A DNA stretch of 48,569 bases. It comes from a virus. This document shows positions 7,903-16,986 of this stretch, piece by piece (positions within the stretch are counted from its first letter, which is position 1; each line of letters starts with the position of its first letter). Under the pieces are notes generated by a model, which had not been told where the DNA came from, made no database searches, and saw nothing but the letters and a program-made list of their open reading frames with translations. Made by a program: the position numbers and the translations under genes. Location of the stretch: IMG/VR virus record IMGVR_UViG_3300020187_000056, positions 1-48,569 of that record; one strand, written 5' to 3'.

Positions 7903-8508
7903 ATGCAGAGTGTATTTAATTACCTAGTATCGCCAAAAGGTGCTAGAACGACAGGACAAACAACTATCGACGGACAAGAGCTATTGCTTAATACTGAATT
8001 ACAAAACCATGAGTACTCGAATAGAGTTGGTGTTGTTTTAAGCTTACCATTAGCGGAGAAATATAAAGAAATAAAAGAAGGTGATGAGGTTATAGTGCAT
8101 CACAATGTATTCAGAAGATTTAGAGACGTAAGAGGTAAAGAAAAAAATAGTAAAAGCTATTTAACTGAAGAGACCTACTTAGCACAACCTGATCAAATAT
8201 ACGCTTACAGAAGAAACGGCGAGTGGAAAGCATTAGAAGGTTTTTGCTTTGTAATGCCGGTTAAAGAAACCAAAATGTTTTCAATGGATTTTGAAAAGCC
8301 TTTAATAGGCGTGGTTAAGTATTGCACTTGTGGCTTAGAAGTAGATAATATAGTGGGTTTTAGGCCTACATCAGAATACGAATTTATTATAGACGGGCAG
8401 AGGTTATACCGAGTACCCAACAATTCAATTACAATCAATTATGGACATAAAGGAAACGAAGAGGAATATAATCCGAGCTGGGCACAGAGCAGTAGAGGAA
8501 CTCATTAA
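7903..8508 (+). CDS. Putative double GroES-fold protein
   Basis: I choose ATG 7903, one base after the previous stop; the longer frame from 7831 would lie inside that gene. The 201-aa product has two parts that each read like a GroES barrel. The first has RVGVVLSLP, then EIKEGDEVIVHH, then DQIYAYRRNGEWKALEGFCFVMPV. The second has LIGVVKY, then VDNIVGFRP, then FIIDGQRLYRVPNNSITI. The strand, G-D-x-V and late strand order resembles Cpn10. With groEL and groES upstream this could be a specialised cap or lid. This is fold inference without a search; an unrelated beta protein is possible. It overlaps the next gene by 68 bases. Confidence 0.55.
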   Translation: MQSVFNYLVSPKGARTTGQTTIDGQELLLNTELQNHEYSNRVGVVLSLPLAEKYKEIKEGDEVIVHHNVFRRFRDVRGKEKNSKSYLTEETYLAQPDQIYAYRRNGEWKALEGFCFVMPVKETKMFSMDFEKPLIGVVKYCTCGLEVDNIVGFRPTSEYEFIIDGQRLYRVPNNSITINYGHKGNEEEYNPSWAQSSRGTH

Positions 8509-8716
8509 AGTAGCTAAAGAAGACATCGTGGATTCAGACGATGACATTTCAGCAGACAGACTCAAGAATGCGGCAGCTACAAAAAAGCTGGCTATATTTG
8601 ACGCGTTTGAAATACTTAACCGTATTGAAGAGGAAGAAAGAATCCTCGAGAACAAACCTAGGCAAGAAGTTGAAACTACTAGCTTCGGTGGATTTGCTGA
8701 AAATAGATCCAAATAA
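8441..8716 (+). CDS. Putative small terminase subunit
   Basis: A 91-aa helical protein located directly before terL, sharing one base with its start (TAATG). It has KRNIIRAGHRAVEELIKVAKEDI, then SADRLKNAAATKKLAIFDAFEILNRIEEEE, and a conserved-looking end TTSFGGFAENRSK. Small terminase subunits are usually encoded here and are helical with an N-terminal HTH. A clear HTH is not obvious, so the call rests on position, size and recollection of similar ORFs before terL in marine phages. Confidence 0.55.
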   Translation: MDIKETKRNIIRAGHRAVEELIKVAKEDIVDSDDDISADRLKNAAATKKLAIFDAFEILNRIEEEERILENKPRQEVETTSFGGFAENRSK

Positions 8717-10929
8717 TGTATACCCAAGAACTATATCAAATAATAGAACCTATAAGGCGCACAACAATTACGCGGCTTAATAAAGGTAAAAAATGGGAAT
8801 ATGGCTATAACAAGGAACACGATGTCGTTGTTATAAGCAAAACTGGACAAATAGGCGAAATCTATAATATACAAAATCTAAAGATAGCGCTGCCTAAATC
8901 TCCAGGCAAATTAAGTAAAGCTACTAACAAATGGACTCCAGAGGAATACCCAAAAGAATTGAAAGGCATAAAAAGCATTTTTGATTGGAGGGATTACCCT
9001 GAGGGATTCAAAACAAAATGGGGAGAATATATAGATGAAAATTTCAACAAAAGAGAGAACGGTCATTGGTTCAATAATAAAGGCGTGGATACTTACCTTA
9101 CTGGTACTCACTTTATGTACTTGCAGTGGACCAAGATTGACGTTGGGCAACCTGACTTTAGGGAATCAAACAGATTATTCTTCATATTCTGGGAAGCTTG
9201 TAAAGCCGACAGAAGATGTTATGGTATGTGTTATCTTAAGAACAGACGTTCGGGTTTTTCGTTCATGGGGTCAGGGGAGACAGTTAACCTCGCGACCATA
9301 TCAAGCGATGCACGGATTGGAATATTGTCCAAATCTGGGGCCGATGCGAAGAAAATGTTCACCGATAAGGTTGTACCCATATCTGTTAACTACCCATTCT
9401 TTTTCAAACCAATACAAGACGGAATGGACCGTCCCAAAACAGAACTCGCATACAGAGTACCCGCATCCAAATTCACACGACGCAGACTCGATTCGAATGA
9501 CAAGACGGAATCGCTCGCAGGTCTCGATACCACCATTGACTGGAAGAACACAGGGGACAATGCGTACGATGGGGAGAAACTTAAACTCCTCGTCCACGAT
9601 GAGAGCGGTAAATGGGAAAGGCCGAACAACATCCTCAACAACTGGAGGGTCACGAAAACAACATTAAGATTAGGTAGTCGTATTATTGGTAAGTGCATGA
9701 TGGGATCAACATCAAACGCATTAGATAAAGGAGGAGAGAATTTTAAAAAGCTATATAATAGTTCAGACGTAACTAAAAGAAATGCCAACGGTCAAACTAG
9801 ATCCGGGCTGTATTCTTTGTTTATTCCCATGGAATGGAATTACGAAGGTTTTATAGATGAATACGGGCACGCTGTATTTAATACGCCATCAGAAAGGACT
9901 GTGGACCCACACGGAGACGTTATAGACGTCGGGGTTATAGAGCACTGGAATAATGAGGTTGATGGATTAAAAGGCGACCAGGACGCTCTAAATGAGTTTT
10001 ACCGACAATTTCCTAGAACAGAGGAACACGCTTTCAGAGATGAAACAAAAAACAGTATATTTAATTTAGCAAAAATATACGAACAAATAGATTACAACGA
10101 AGATCTAAGGAACAGCAATGTATTAACTAAAGGTAGTTTTCATTGGGAAAACGGTATTAAAGATACCAAGGTGGTATTTACGCCAAACCCTCAAGGAAGA
10201 TTTTTAATTTCTTGGACACCTGAATATAGTATACAGAACAGGCAAGTAATCAAAAACGGCGTTAAACATCCTGGCAATGAACACATGGGTGCTTTTGGTT
10301 GTGATAGTTACGATATATCAGGTACAACTGACGGCAGAGGATCCAAGGGTGCTTTGCACGGTTTAACCAAATTTAGTATGGAAGACGCTCCGCCAAGTAC
10401 TTTCTTTTTAGAGTATGTAGCAAGGCCTCAAACCGCTGAGATATTTTTTGAAGATGTCCTTATGGCATGCGTATTTTATGGAATGCCTTTATTGTGTGAA
10501 AATAACAAGCCAAGACTTTTATATTACTTTAAAAGAAGGGGCTATAGGGGTTACTCTATGAACAGACCAGACAAGCTATGGAACAAGCTATCTGTTACCG
10601 AGAAAGAAATAGGTGGAATACCAAATTCAAGTGAGGATATAAAACAAGCACACGCTGCTGCTATTGAAATGTATATAGACAGACACGTAGGGCTTAATGA
10701 CGAAGGAGAGTACGGGACAATGTATTTTAATGAGACATTAAACGACTGGTCTAAATTTGATATAAATAATAGGACGAAGTTTGATGCAGCTATTAGCTCT
10801 GGGCTTGCCATAATGGCTTGCAACAAAGATCTATATAGGCCTAGTAATATTAGGCAGAGGCAAGTTGTTAATTTAAGATTTGCGAAATATACCCACGAAG
10901 GTAACGCATCAAAAATAATAAAAAGATAA
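8716..10929 (+). CDS. terL: Terminase large subunit (DNA-packaging ATPase/nuclease)
   Basis: A 737-aa packaging motor. The ATPase has a degenerate Walker A, LKNRRSGFS (residues 174-182), lacking the usual GKS/T lysine but with nearby arginines. Walker B is KLLVHDES (residues 290-297, D295, E296) and a coupling-type motif GSTSN follows. The C-terminal RNase H-like nuclease starts at GAFGCDSYDISG, with its first acidic residue in GCDSYD. It is slightly long for TerL. The stretch 9235-9657, spanning both Walker motifs, has quite different codon use. The portal starts one base after its stop. Position and motifs make the call secure; the packaging strategy cannot be read. Confidence 0.93.
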   Translation: MYTQELYQIIEPIRRTTITRLNKGKKWEYGYNKEHDVVVISKTGQIGEIYNIQNLKIALPKSPGKLSKATNKWTPEEYPKELKGIKSIFDWRDYPEGFKTKWGEYIDENFNKRENGHWFNNKGVDTYLTGTHFMYLQWTKIDVGQPDFRESNRLFFIFWEACKADRRCYGMCYLKNRRSGFSFMGSGETVNLATISSDARIGILSKSGADAKKMFTDKVVPISVNYPFFFKPIQDGMDRPKTELAYRVPASKFTRRRLDSNDKTESLAGLDTTIDWKNTGDNAYDGEKLKLLVHDESGKWERPNNILNNWRVTKTTLRLGSRIIGKCMMGSTSNALDKGGENFKKLYNSSDVTKRNANGQTRSGLYSLFIPMEWNYEGFIDEYGHAVFNTPSERTVDPHGDVIDVGVIEHWNNEVDGLKGDQDALNEFYRQFPRTEEHAFRDETKNSIFNLAKIYEQIDYNEDLRNSNVLTKGSFHWENGIKDTKVVFTPNPQGRFLISWTPEYSIQNRQVIKNGVKHPGNEHMGAFGCDSYDISGTTDGRGSKGALHGLTKFSMEDAPPSTFFLEYVARPQTAEIFFEDVLMACVFYGMPLLCENNKPRLLYYFKRRGYRGYSMNRPDKLWNKLSVTEKEIGGIPNSSEDIKQAHAAAIEMYIDRHVGLNDEGEYGTMYFNETLNDWSKFDINNRTKFDAAISSGLAIMACNKDLYRPSNIRQRQVVNLRFAKYTHEGNASKIIKR
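9235..9657 (+). other. Codon-usage island inside terL
   Basis: Within terL codons 174-314 the usage changes abruptly. I count eight CTC leucine codons here and see none in frame in the rest of the gene, which uses TTA, CTA and CTT. TCG, CCC, GTC, ACC, ATC and CGA also become common. The frame is uninterrupted and encodes Walker A to just after Walker B. Edges are sharp (before: CTT AAG; after: ACA TTA AGA TTA). Recombination with a phage of different codon use is the simplest inference. Confidence 0.75.
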
Positions 10930-10930
10930 T

Positions 10931-13363
10931 ATGGCGATAAATGCAATAAATAGTTTTTTCCCTAGCCAGGTAGTAAGTGATCAAGAAAAAGTTTCTGAGA
11001 GTTACGGGTTACAGGTTGGTAGAGCGATTCAAAACGAATGGTTTTCCAGTAATACAGGGGCTACTCGCTATAGAAGCAATCAAAATACTTTTCATAACTT
11101 AAGGTTATATGCAAGAGGTGAACAACCTGTGCAGAAGTATAAAGACGAACTTTCTATTAATGGAGATTTATCTTACTTGAATTTAGATTGGAAGCCTGTG
11201 CCTATATTATCAAAGTTTGTTGATATAGTTGTAAACGGGATCGCAGATAGATCTTTTGATATTAGTACATATTCACAAGACCCATACGGGGTAAGCAAGC
11301 GATCTGCTTATATGGAATCCGTAATAAGAGATAAGCAAACAGAAGAGCTTAACAATTTTGCGCAAGAAAACTTTGGTATTAATCTTTTTGAAAATCCTCC
11401 AGAAACATTACCTGATTCGCAAGAAGAGCTTGACATACACATGCAACTTACTTACAAGCAAGGTATTGAAATAGCGGAGGAAACTGCTCTTAACACATTA
11501 CTTGATGAGAACAGATATGATTTAACAAAAAGAAGAACTTACTTAGATCTTGCGACTTTGGGTATTGGAGCTGTTAAAAATAACTTTTCAGAATCAGAGG
11601 GGGTAACTATTGATTACGTTGATCCAGCTTATTTAGTATACTCTTATACTGAGGATCCTTATTTTCAAGACATATATTATGCTGGTGAAGTAAAATTTGT
11701 ACCTATAAACGAGCTTAAAAAGCAATTCCCAAATTTAACGCAGGATCAATTAGAAAGAATCCAGCAACAAGGAACACAAAATTACGGCGTCTTTGATACT
11801 AATGTGAGCAACGAGTACAATAACAATAGAGATTCAAACGTCATACAGGTTTTATACTTTAATTATAAAACTTACATGAATGAAGTATACAAAGTTAAAG
11901 AAACTTCTACAGGAGCAACTAAGATAATAGTAAGAGATGATCAGTTTGATCCACCAGTAGAAATGCTTGAGGAGCAATTTGGTAAAATGTCAAGATCACT
12001 TGAAGTACTTTACGAAGGGGTAATGATTGTTGGTGCTGATATTATGCTTAAGTGGGAAATGGCAAAAAACATGATGCGCCCTAAAAGTGATGTATCTAAG
12101 GTTAAAATGAATTACGCTATTACTGCTCCTAGAATGTATAAGGGTAGAATAGAATCATTAGTAAGCAAGTGTACAGGATTTGCGGATATGGTGCAATTGA
12201 CTCACTTGAAATTACAACAAGTACTACAAAGAATGATACCTGACGGTGTTTATCTTGATGCCGATGGAATCAACGAGGTTGATTTAGGTAACGGTACAAA
12301 TTACAATCCGCAGGAAGCATTAAATATGTTTTTTCAAACGGGTTCTATAATAGGTAGATCATTTACACAAGAGGGAGATATGAATCCTGGTAAAGTGCCT
12401 ATACAAGAAGTGCCTACTGGCAGCGGTGGTCAAAAGCTACAAACATTAATATCCACGTACAACTATTATCTGCAAATGATAAGAGATGTAACTGGATTGA
12501 ACGAAGCAAGAGATGGTTCTACACCTGACTCTAGAGCATTAGTAGGGGTGCAAAAGTTAGCGGCGGCAAATTCAAACACCGCAACAAGGCATATATTGGA
12601 TTCTGGTTTGTATTTAACAAGAGAGCTTTGCGAATGTTTGTCACTTAGAATATCGGATATAATAGAGTACCATCCAGCTAAAGAAGCATTTATAACTAAA
12701 ATAGGTAGATTCAATGTAGGTATCTTGGAGGAAATGTCAAATTTATATATGCACGACTTCGGAATATCCCTGGAACTAATGCCTGACGAAGAAGAATCTC
12801 AAATGCTCGAAAACAATGTTCAAATTGCTTTGCAACAAGGCTCTATAGATTTGTCTGATGCAATAGATATACGAGAGGTAAGAAATATAAAGCTAGCTAA
12901 CCAATTATTGAAGGTTAAGCAAAAGCAAAGACAAGCTAGGCTGCAGGAAGAACAACAAGCCAACATACAAGCTCAAGCCCAGGCTAATGCCCAGGCACAA
13001 CAAGTTGCTGCTCAAGCAGAAATACAAAAAGACCAAGCTCTATTTCAAACTAAATCGCAACTAGAACAACTTAAAGGTACTCTAAAGCAGCAAGAAATGT
13101 CCGCTGAAGTAAAAGCTAAGAAAGAACTAATGGAATTAGAGTTCCAGTACAACATGCAGCTTAAGGGTCTTGAGATAGACAAAAACAAAGCCAAGGAGAA
13201 GGAAATGGAAGATCGCAAAGATCAAAGAACGCGAATACAAGGAACTCAGCAAAGTGAAATGATTGAGCAGCGAAAGAACGATTCTCCAGCCAAAAACTTT
13301 GAGTCTTCAGGAAATGACGTAATGGGCGGAGGATTTGGCTTAGGTGCGTTCGATCCTAAGTAA
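10931..13363 (+). CDS. Portal protein
   Basis: An 810-aa protein between terL and the scaffold/capsid genes, as expected for the portal. It has the N-terminal domain of large podoviral-type portals, with DWKPVPILSKFVDIVVNGIADR near 90-110, an LGIGAVKNNF wing/stem region, and VTGLNEARDGSTPDSRALVGVQKL near 520-545, the conserved portal helix-loop. Residues about 665-770 are a Gln/Lys/Glu-rich coiled coil (barrel-like). The C-terminus carries SPAK (785-788) and a Gly-rich tail ending in DPK. The dodecamer role at the capsid vertex is known for the family. The SPAK tail links it to the small basic proteins. Confidence 0.85.
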   Translation: MAINAINSFFPSQVVSDQEKVSESYGLQVGRAIQNEWFSSNTGATRYRSNQNTFHNLRLYARGEQPVQKYKDELSINGDLSYLNLDWKPVPILSKFVDIVVNGIADRSFDISTYSQDPYGVSKRSAYMESVIRDKQTEELNNFAQENFGINLFENPPETLPDSQEELDIHMQLTYKQGIEIAEETALNTLLDENRYDLTKRRTYLDLATLGIGAVKNNFSESEGVTIDYVDPAYLVYSYTEDPYFQDIYYAGEVKFVPINELKKQFPNLTQDQLERIQQQGTQNYGVFDTNVSNEYNNNRDSNVIQVLYFNYKTYMNEVYKVKETSTGATKIIVRDDQFDPPVEMLEEQFGKMSRSLEVLYEGVMIVGADIMLKWEMAKNMMRPKSDVSKVKMNYAITAPRMYKGRIESLVSKCTGFADMVQLTHLKLQQVLQRMIPDGVYLDADGINEVDLGNGTNYNPQEALNMFFQTGSIIGRSFTQEGDMNPGKVPIQEVPTGSGGQKLQTLISTYNYYLQMIRDVTGLNEARDGSTPDSRALVGVQKLAAANSNTATRHILDSGLYLTRELCECLSLRISDIIEYHPAKEAFITKIGRFNVGILEEMSNLYMHDFGISLELMPDEEESQMLENNVQIALQQGSIDLSDAIDIREVRNIKLANQLLKVKQKQRQARLQEEQQANIQAQAQANAQAQQVAAQAEIQKDQALFQTKSQLEQLKGTLKQQEMSAEVKAKKELMELEFQYNMQLKGLEIDKNKAKEKEMEDRKDQRTRIQGTQQSEMIEQRKNDSPAKNFESSGNDVMGGGFGLGAFDPK

Positions 13364-13374
13364 TAATAATAGTA
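13360..13374 (+). promoter_or_regulatory. Candidate repeated late-promoter motif, short copy
   Basis: GTAATAATAATAGTA starts at the last base of the codon before the portal stop and runs into the spacer, ending 24 bases before the scaffold gene. It matches 14 of 15 bases of the core of the motif at 25217 and 13 of 15 at 2064. A strong promoter ahead of scaffold and capsid would make sense. The low complexity (TAA repeats) weakens the case. Confidence 0.3.
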
Positions 13375-13398
13375 ACAATAATTATATAATATTTTATC

Positions 13399-14565
13399 AT
13401 GGAAGAAAATCAAGAAATTGTAGAACAGCCAGTAACGGAAGTTGCGGTTGATGATACAAGCCCGACATCAATGGGCGACGACGGAACAATTAAACTAGAC
13501 ATGGGTAAATTCGCTGAACCCGTAACAGAAACACCTATTGAGCAACCAGTTGAAGAACAGCCAATTGCAGAAACGCCAATTGCAGAAACGCCAGCAGAAC
13601 CTGTATTGGAAGCAGCTATCGAGGAGGCCGTTTTAGAAGAGGTAACAGAAGAAGAGGTAGTGGAACAGGTAGAAGAGCTAACCGAACAAGTTGAGCAAGC
13701 TATAGTGGGAGCGAACGCAGGCGTTGAATTACCTGAGAATATTCAGAAGGTGATAGACTTTATGAATGAAACCAGTGGCTCACTGGAAGATTACGTTAAG
13801 CTTAATCAAAACTACGAAGATTTAAACGAGGACCAATTGCTAAAAGAATACTATGCAAACACTAAGCCTCATTTAGAAAAAGAAGATATTGATTTCCTAA
13901 TGGAAGACAATTTTCTTTATGACGAAGAATTTGACGAAGAGCGAGATGTTAAAAGAAAAAAATTAGCCCGAAGAGAAGAATTAGCAAAAGCTAAAGCTCA
14001 TTTAACGGGAATGAAAAATAAGTACTACGAAGAAATTCGTGGAGGAGCTAGATTAGCACCTGAACAAAAGAAAGCGGTAGAGTTTTTCAATCGCTATACA
14101 AAAGAAAACGAAACAGCAACTCAATTAGCTAAAAAGCAATCAGAGGTGTTTTTAAACAAAACAGAAAATGTTTTTAACCAAGATTTCAAAGGTTTTGATT
14201 ATCAGGTTGGGGACAAAAAATTCCGTTTTAAAGTTAAAGACGCACCTTCTATTAAGGAGACCCAAAGTGACATTAACAATTTCGTCAAGAAGTTCTTGGA
14301 CAAAGATAATGCGATGTCAGATGCCGCGGGTTACCATAAGGGGTTATTTACAGCTATGAATGCAGATTCAATTGCAAATCATTTTTATGAGCAAGGGAAA
14401 GCCGATGCGATGAAAACGAGTATAACCAATTCGAAAAACGTACAAATGGGCGCGAGAGGCGTTCACGAGGATGTTAAAGCACCGAATGGTTGGTCAGTTA
14501 GATCTGTTGATTCCGGGGGAAGTGATTCAAAACTGAGAATTAAAAAATTTAAACACATTAAATAA
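13399..14565 (+). CDS. Putative capsid scaffolding protein
   Basis: A 388-aa protein between portal and major capsid genes. Residues 1-115 are strongly acidic and low complexity (EEVTEEEVVEQVEELTEQVEQA), followed by helical, mixed-charge segments and a basic C-terminus (KLRIKKFKHIK). This acid-to-basic layout and position are typical of podoviral scaffold proteins, which bind the capsid protein through a basic C-terminal helix. No protease motif is seen. A 15-bp tandem duplication lies in the acidic part. The call is by position and composition. Confidence 0.75.
   Translation: MEENQEIVEQPVTEVAVDDTSPTSMGDDGTIKLDMGKFAEPVTETPIEQPVEEQPIAETPIAETPAEPVLEAAIEEAVLEEVTEEEVVEQVEELTEQVEQAIVGANAGVELPENIQKVIDFMNETSGSLEDYVKLNQNYEDLNEDQLLKEYYANTKPHLEKEDIDFLMEDNFLYDEEFDEERDVKRKKLARREELAKAKAHLTGMKNKYYEEIRGGARLAPEQKKAVEFFNRYTKENETATQLAKKQSEVFLNKTENVFNQDFKGFDYQVGDKKFRFKVKDAPSIKETQSDINNFVKKFLDKDNAMSDAAGYHKGLFTAMNADSIANHFYEQGKADAMKTSITNSKNVQMGARGVHEDVKAPNGWSVRSVDSGGSDSKLRIKKFKHIK
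13561..13590 (+). repeat. 15-bp perfect tandem duplication in scaffold gene
   Basis: CCAATTGCAGAAACG occurs twice in tandem, in frame, encoding PIAETPIAET in the acidic disordered region. It is probably a slippage product tolerated in a low-complexity linker. Confidence 0.9.
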
Positions 14566-14573
14566 GAAAAATT

Positions 14574-16016
14574 ATGGCAACAGGATTTGCAACCGCGCCG
14601 GCTACATTAGCCAATTTAGCGCATTTAACACCGCGTCCAGTAAAAGGATTATTCGGAGACAACTATTTAGCTCTTGCGGATATGGACTGGGCACAACAAT
14701 TTTTACCTGAGGTATACGAAAAAGAAATCGAGCGTTATGGAAACAGAACAATCACTGGATTTTTACGTATGGTCGGAGCTGAGATGCCAATGGCGTCAGA
14801 TCAAGTAGTTTGGTCAGAACAAGGAAGATTACACATTGCTTATGATACTGTTACTTCTGGTGCAGCAGCAGCTAAAACTATTATATTACCTTCTCCTGGA
14901 GCGGATGGCAAAGTGCCATTACTAGGACCTGGTATGACAGTAGTAATAGCTTTAGGTAATGAAACAGTAAAAGCTTTCATAAAGTCTGTAGGGGCTTTAG
15001 CAGGTGGATTACAAACGTATAACATTGAAGTATATGATACTGCCAATGGTCAACTGCCAGCAGCCTTAGCGGGTGCAACAGCAGGAGCGCCACTTAGCTT
15101 ATTCGTATATGGATCTGAATATGGTAAAGGATCTAGCTTAGCTGGTAATTCAGTTGACGCTTCTTTTACAACTTTCAGTAACAAGCCAATCATCTTAAGA
15201 GACAAGTATGCCGTTAACGGATCAGACGTTGCTCAAATTGGATGGGTTGAAGTTACTACTGAGATCGGAACTGGAGGATACCTATGGTACCTAAAGTCTG
15301 AGCATGAGTCTAGAATTCGTTTTGAAGATTACTTAGAGATGTCTATGGTTGAAGCCAAAGATGCTCAAAGTGCATTTACTGACGCAGCAGGGGCTACTAT
15401 CTCAGGTATGCAAGGTTTGTTTGATTCATTAGAAACTAGAGGACTAGTATTTAACGATCCAGACTTTGACATCGCAGGAGGTCTTGCGCAATTTGACACT
15501 ATATTAGCAGAGCTTGATAAGCAAGGAGCGATTGAAGAGAACATGATGTTCTTAGATCGTGGTACTTCTTTAAGCATTGACAATATGTTGGCTGCGCAAA
15601 ATTCTTACGGAGCAGGTGGTACATCTTACGGTGTATTCGAAAACTCTGAAGAAATGGCGTTGAACTTAGGATTTTCAGGATTCCGTAGAGGATCTTACGA
15701 TTTCTACAAGACAGACTGGAAATACTTAAATGATTCTACAACTCGTGGACTTATTTCAGACATATCAGGAGTAATAGTTCCAGCAGGAACGTCTACTGTA
15801 TATGATCAGCAATTAGGACAAAACATCTCACGACCTTTCTTACACATCCGTTATAGAGCTTCAGAAGCTGATGACAGACGTTTGAAATCTTGGGTAACTG
15901 GTTCAGTTGGTGGAAACTACACAAGTGACGAGGATGCAATGAATGTTCACTTCCTATCGGAAAGAACTATGTGTACTCAAGCAGCTAACAACTTTGTATT
16001 ACTAAAAAATACATAG
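14574..16016 (+). CDS. Major capsid protein
   Basis: A 480-aa protein following the scaffold by 8 bases, with a large downstream hairpin. The N-terminal region has LADMDWAQQFLPEVYEKEIERYGNRTITGFLRMVGAEMPMASDQVVW, like the N-arm and E-loop approach of HK97-fold capsids. A long helix-rich region follows (RFEDYLEMSMVEAKDAQSAFTDAAGATISGMQGL) and the end is FLSERTMCTQAANNFVLLKNT. It has no extended SPAK tail or obvious cleavage prodomain. Location and size give the call. The fold is inferred and could be tested by structure prediction. Confidence 0.8.
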   Translation: MATGFATAPATLANLAHLTPRPVKGLFGDNYLALADMDWAQQFLPEVYEKEIERYGNRTITGFLRMVGAEMPMASDQVVWSEQGRLHIAYDTVTSGAAAAKTIILPSPGADGKVPLLGPGMTVVIALGNETVKAFIKSVGALAGGLQTYNIEVYDTANGQLPAALAGATAGAPLSLFVYGSEYGKGSSLAGNSVDASFTTFSNKPIILRDKYAVNGSDVAQIGWVEVTTEIGTGGYLWYLKSEHESRIRFEDYLEMSMVEAKDAQSAFTDAAGATISGMQGLFDSLETRGLVFNDPDFDIAGGLAQFDTILAELDKQGAIEENMMFLDRGTSLSIDNMLAAQNSYGAGGTSYGVFENSEEMALNLGFSGFRRGSYDFYKTDWKYLNDSTTRGLISDISGVIVPAGTSTVYDQQLGQNISRPFLHIRYRASEADDRRLKSWVTGSVGGNYTSDEDAMNVHFLSERTMCTQAANNFVLLKNT

Positions 16017-16029
16017 TAGTAAGTTTATT

Positions 16030-16070
16030 GTAATGATTACCCTCGTTGAATCTACGGGGGTAGTTATTAC
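16030..16070 (+). terminator. 17-bp hairpin after the major capsid gene
   Basis: The arms 16030-16046 and 16054-16070 pair over 17 positions with three G-U wobbles around a 7-base loop (TGAATCT); the core is TACCCTCGT/ACGGGGGTA. A U-poor sequence follows, so it may be a leaky terminator or a 3' stability stem that raises capsid mRNA relative to downstream genes. Confidence 0.6.
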
Positions 16071-16079
16071 TACTATTAG

Positions 16080-16121
16080 CGACAGTAGGTAGTTATATTA
16101 AATAGTAATAGGCTATCGTCG
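16080..16121 (+). other. Second imperfect hairpin in the capsid 3' spacer
   Basis: CGACAGTAG (16080-16088) and CTATCGTCG (16113-16121) can pair at 8 of 9 positions (one mismatch, one wobble). The intervening bases include most of ATAGTAATAGGCT (16102-16114), a 13-mer repeated exactly at 16995-17007. The 16017-16152 spacer holds only these elements and an AT-rich leader. Function unknown. Confidence 0.4.
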
Positions 16122-16152
16122 TACATTACTAACATTTATATTATATTATATT

Positions 16153-16986
16153 ATGGCTAAAAAAGCTATAGCAAATAAAGTTGAGGTTGCTCCTCAGGAA
16201 GAAGTAAAGCAAGTTGTTAAACCAATTGCTAAAATAAAAAAACCAAAAGACGAGTGGGTTATTAAGGATAGGCTATATGAGCTAACAAGAACAAAGCCAC
16301 TGGTTTTTACATTACCTACATCACATGGTAGGAAAAAAAGTTTATTACATTTTGACGAAGAATTAGGTTACCAGAGAGAACTAAGATACGCTACAAATCA
16401 AAGATCTTGTTTTGTTGATGAGCAGCAAGGCCAGATAGTTATGGGACGTATTGTGTTTAGAGACGGTAAACTTAATGTTCCAAAAGAAAATGTAGTATTA
16501 CAAAAGCTATTATCTTTGTATCACCCCGCTGTTAAAGACGGTATATACGAAGAATACAAACCAGCACAACAAGCAAGCAATGAGGTTGACTGGATTGAGT
16601 TTGAATTACAAGCACTGAATCTAGCTAAGAGTTTAACTGTTGATGAAGCAGAGGCTATCTTACGCGTTGAAATGGGTGCATCTGTAACAGAACTATCATC
16701 TTCTGAAATTAAAAGAGATGTATTAATTTTTGCTAAAAAGAATCCAAACCTATTTATACAATTAGCTACGGATGAAAATACGCAATTAAGAAGTTTCGGA
16801 GCAAAAGCTGTTGAAATGGGTATATTAAATTTATCACAAGATCAAAGAACCTTTACATACGGAAATACCGGTAGAAAAGTAATGACAGTGCCATTTGATG
16901 AGCATCCTTACTTTGCTTTGTCTGCATTCTTTAGAACAGACGAAGGTATGGAAATATACAAGGCAATAGAAAAAAGACTAAACTAG
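16153..16986 (+). CDS. Conserved structural/head protein, unknown
   Basis: A 277-aa protein after the capsid gene. It starts with a Lys/Ala-rich N-terminus, then LYELTRTKPLVFTLPTSHGRKKSLLHFDEELGYQRELRYATNQRS, FVDEQQGQIVMGRIVFRDGKLNVP and LQKLLSLYHP. I recall this order from capsid-linked proteins in marine phages. The C-terminal half is helical, ending GRKVMTVPFDEHPYFALSAFF. It is flanked on both sides by hairpins. Likely roles are capsid decoration or head completion. Function is not proven. Confidence 0.65.
   Translation: MAKKAIANKVEVAPQEEVKQVVKPIAKIKKPKDEWVIKDRLYELTRTKPLVFTLPTSHGRKKSLLHFDEELGYQRELRYATNQRSCFVDEQQGQIVMGRIVFRDGKLNVPKENVVLQKLLSLYHPAVKDGIYEEYKPAQQASNEVDWIEFELQALNLAKSLTVDEAEAILRVEMGASVTELSSSEIKRDVLIFAKKNPNLFIQLATDENTQLRSFGAKAVEMGILNLSQDQRTFTYGNTGRKVMTVPFDEHPYFALSAFFRTDEGMEIYKAIEKRLN

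Noticed and set aside
8541-8780. 79-aa plus-strand ORF spanning the TerS/TerL junction
   Set aside because: Out of frame with both genes and without any recognisable pattern.
9035-9667. 210-aa plus-strand ORF overlapping terL
   Set aside because: It lies out of frame within terL, where the terL frame has Walker motifs. Its length comes from the unusual codon composition of the island there.
9301-9788. Minus-strand ORFs of 98 and 132 aa opposite terL
   Set aside because: Shadows of the same composition island; no motifs and no place in a minus-strand operon.
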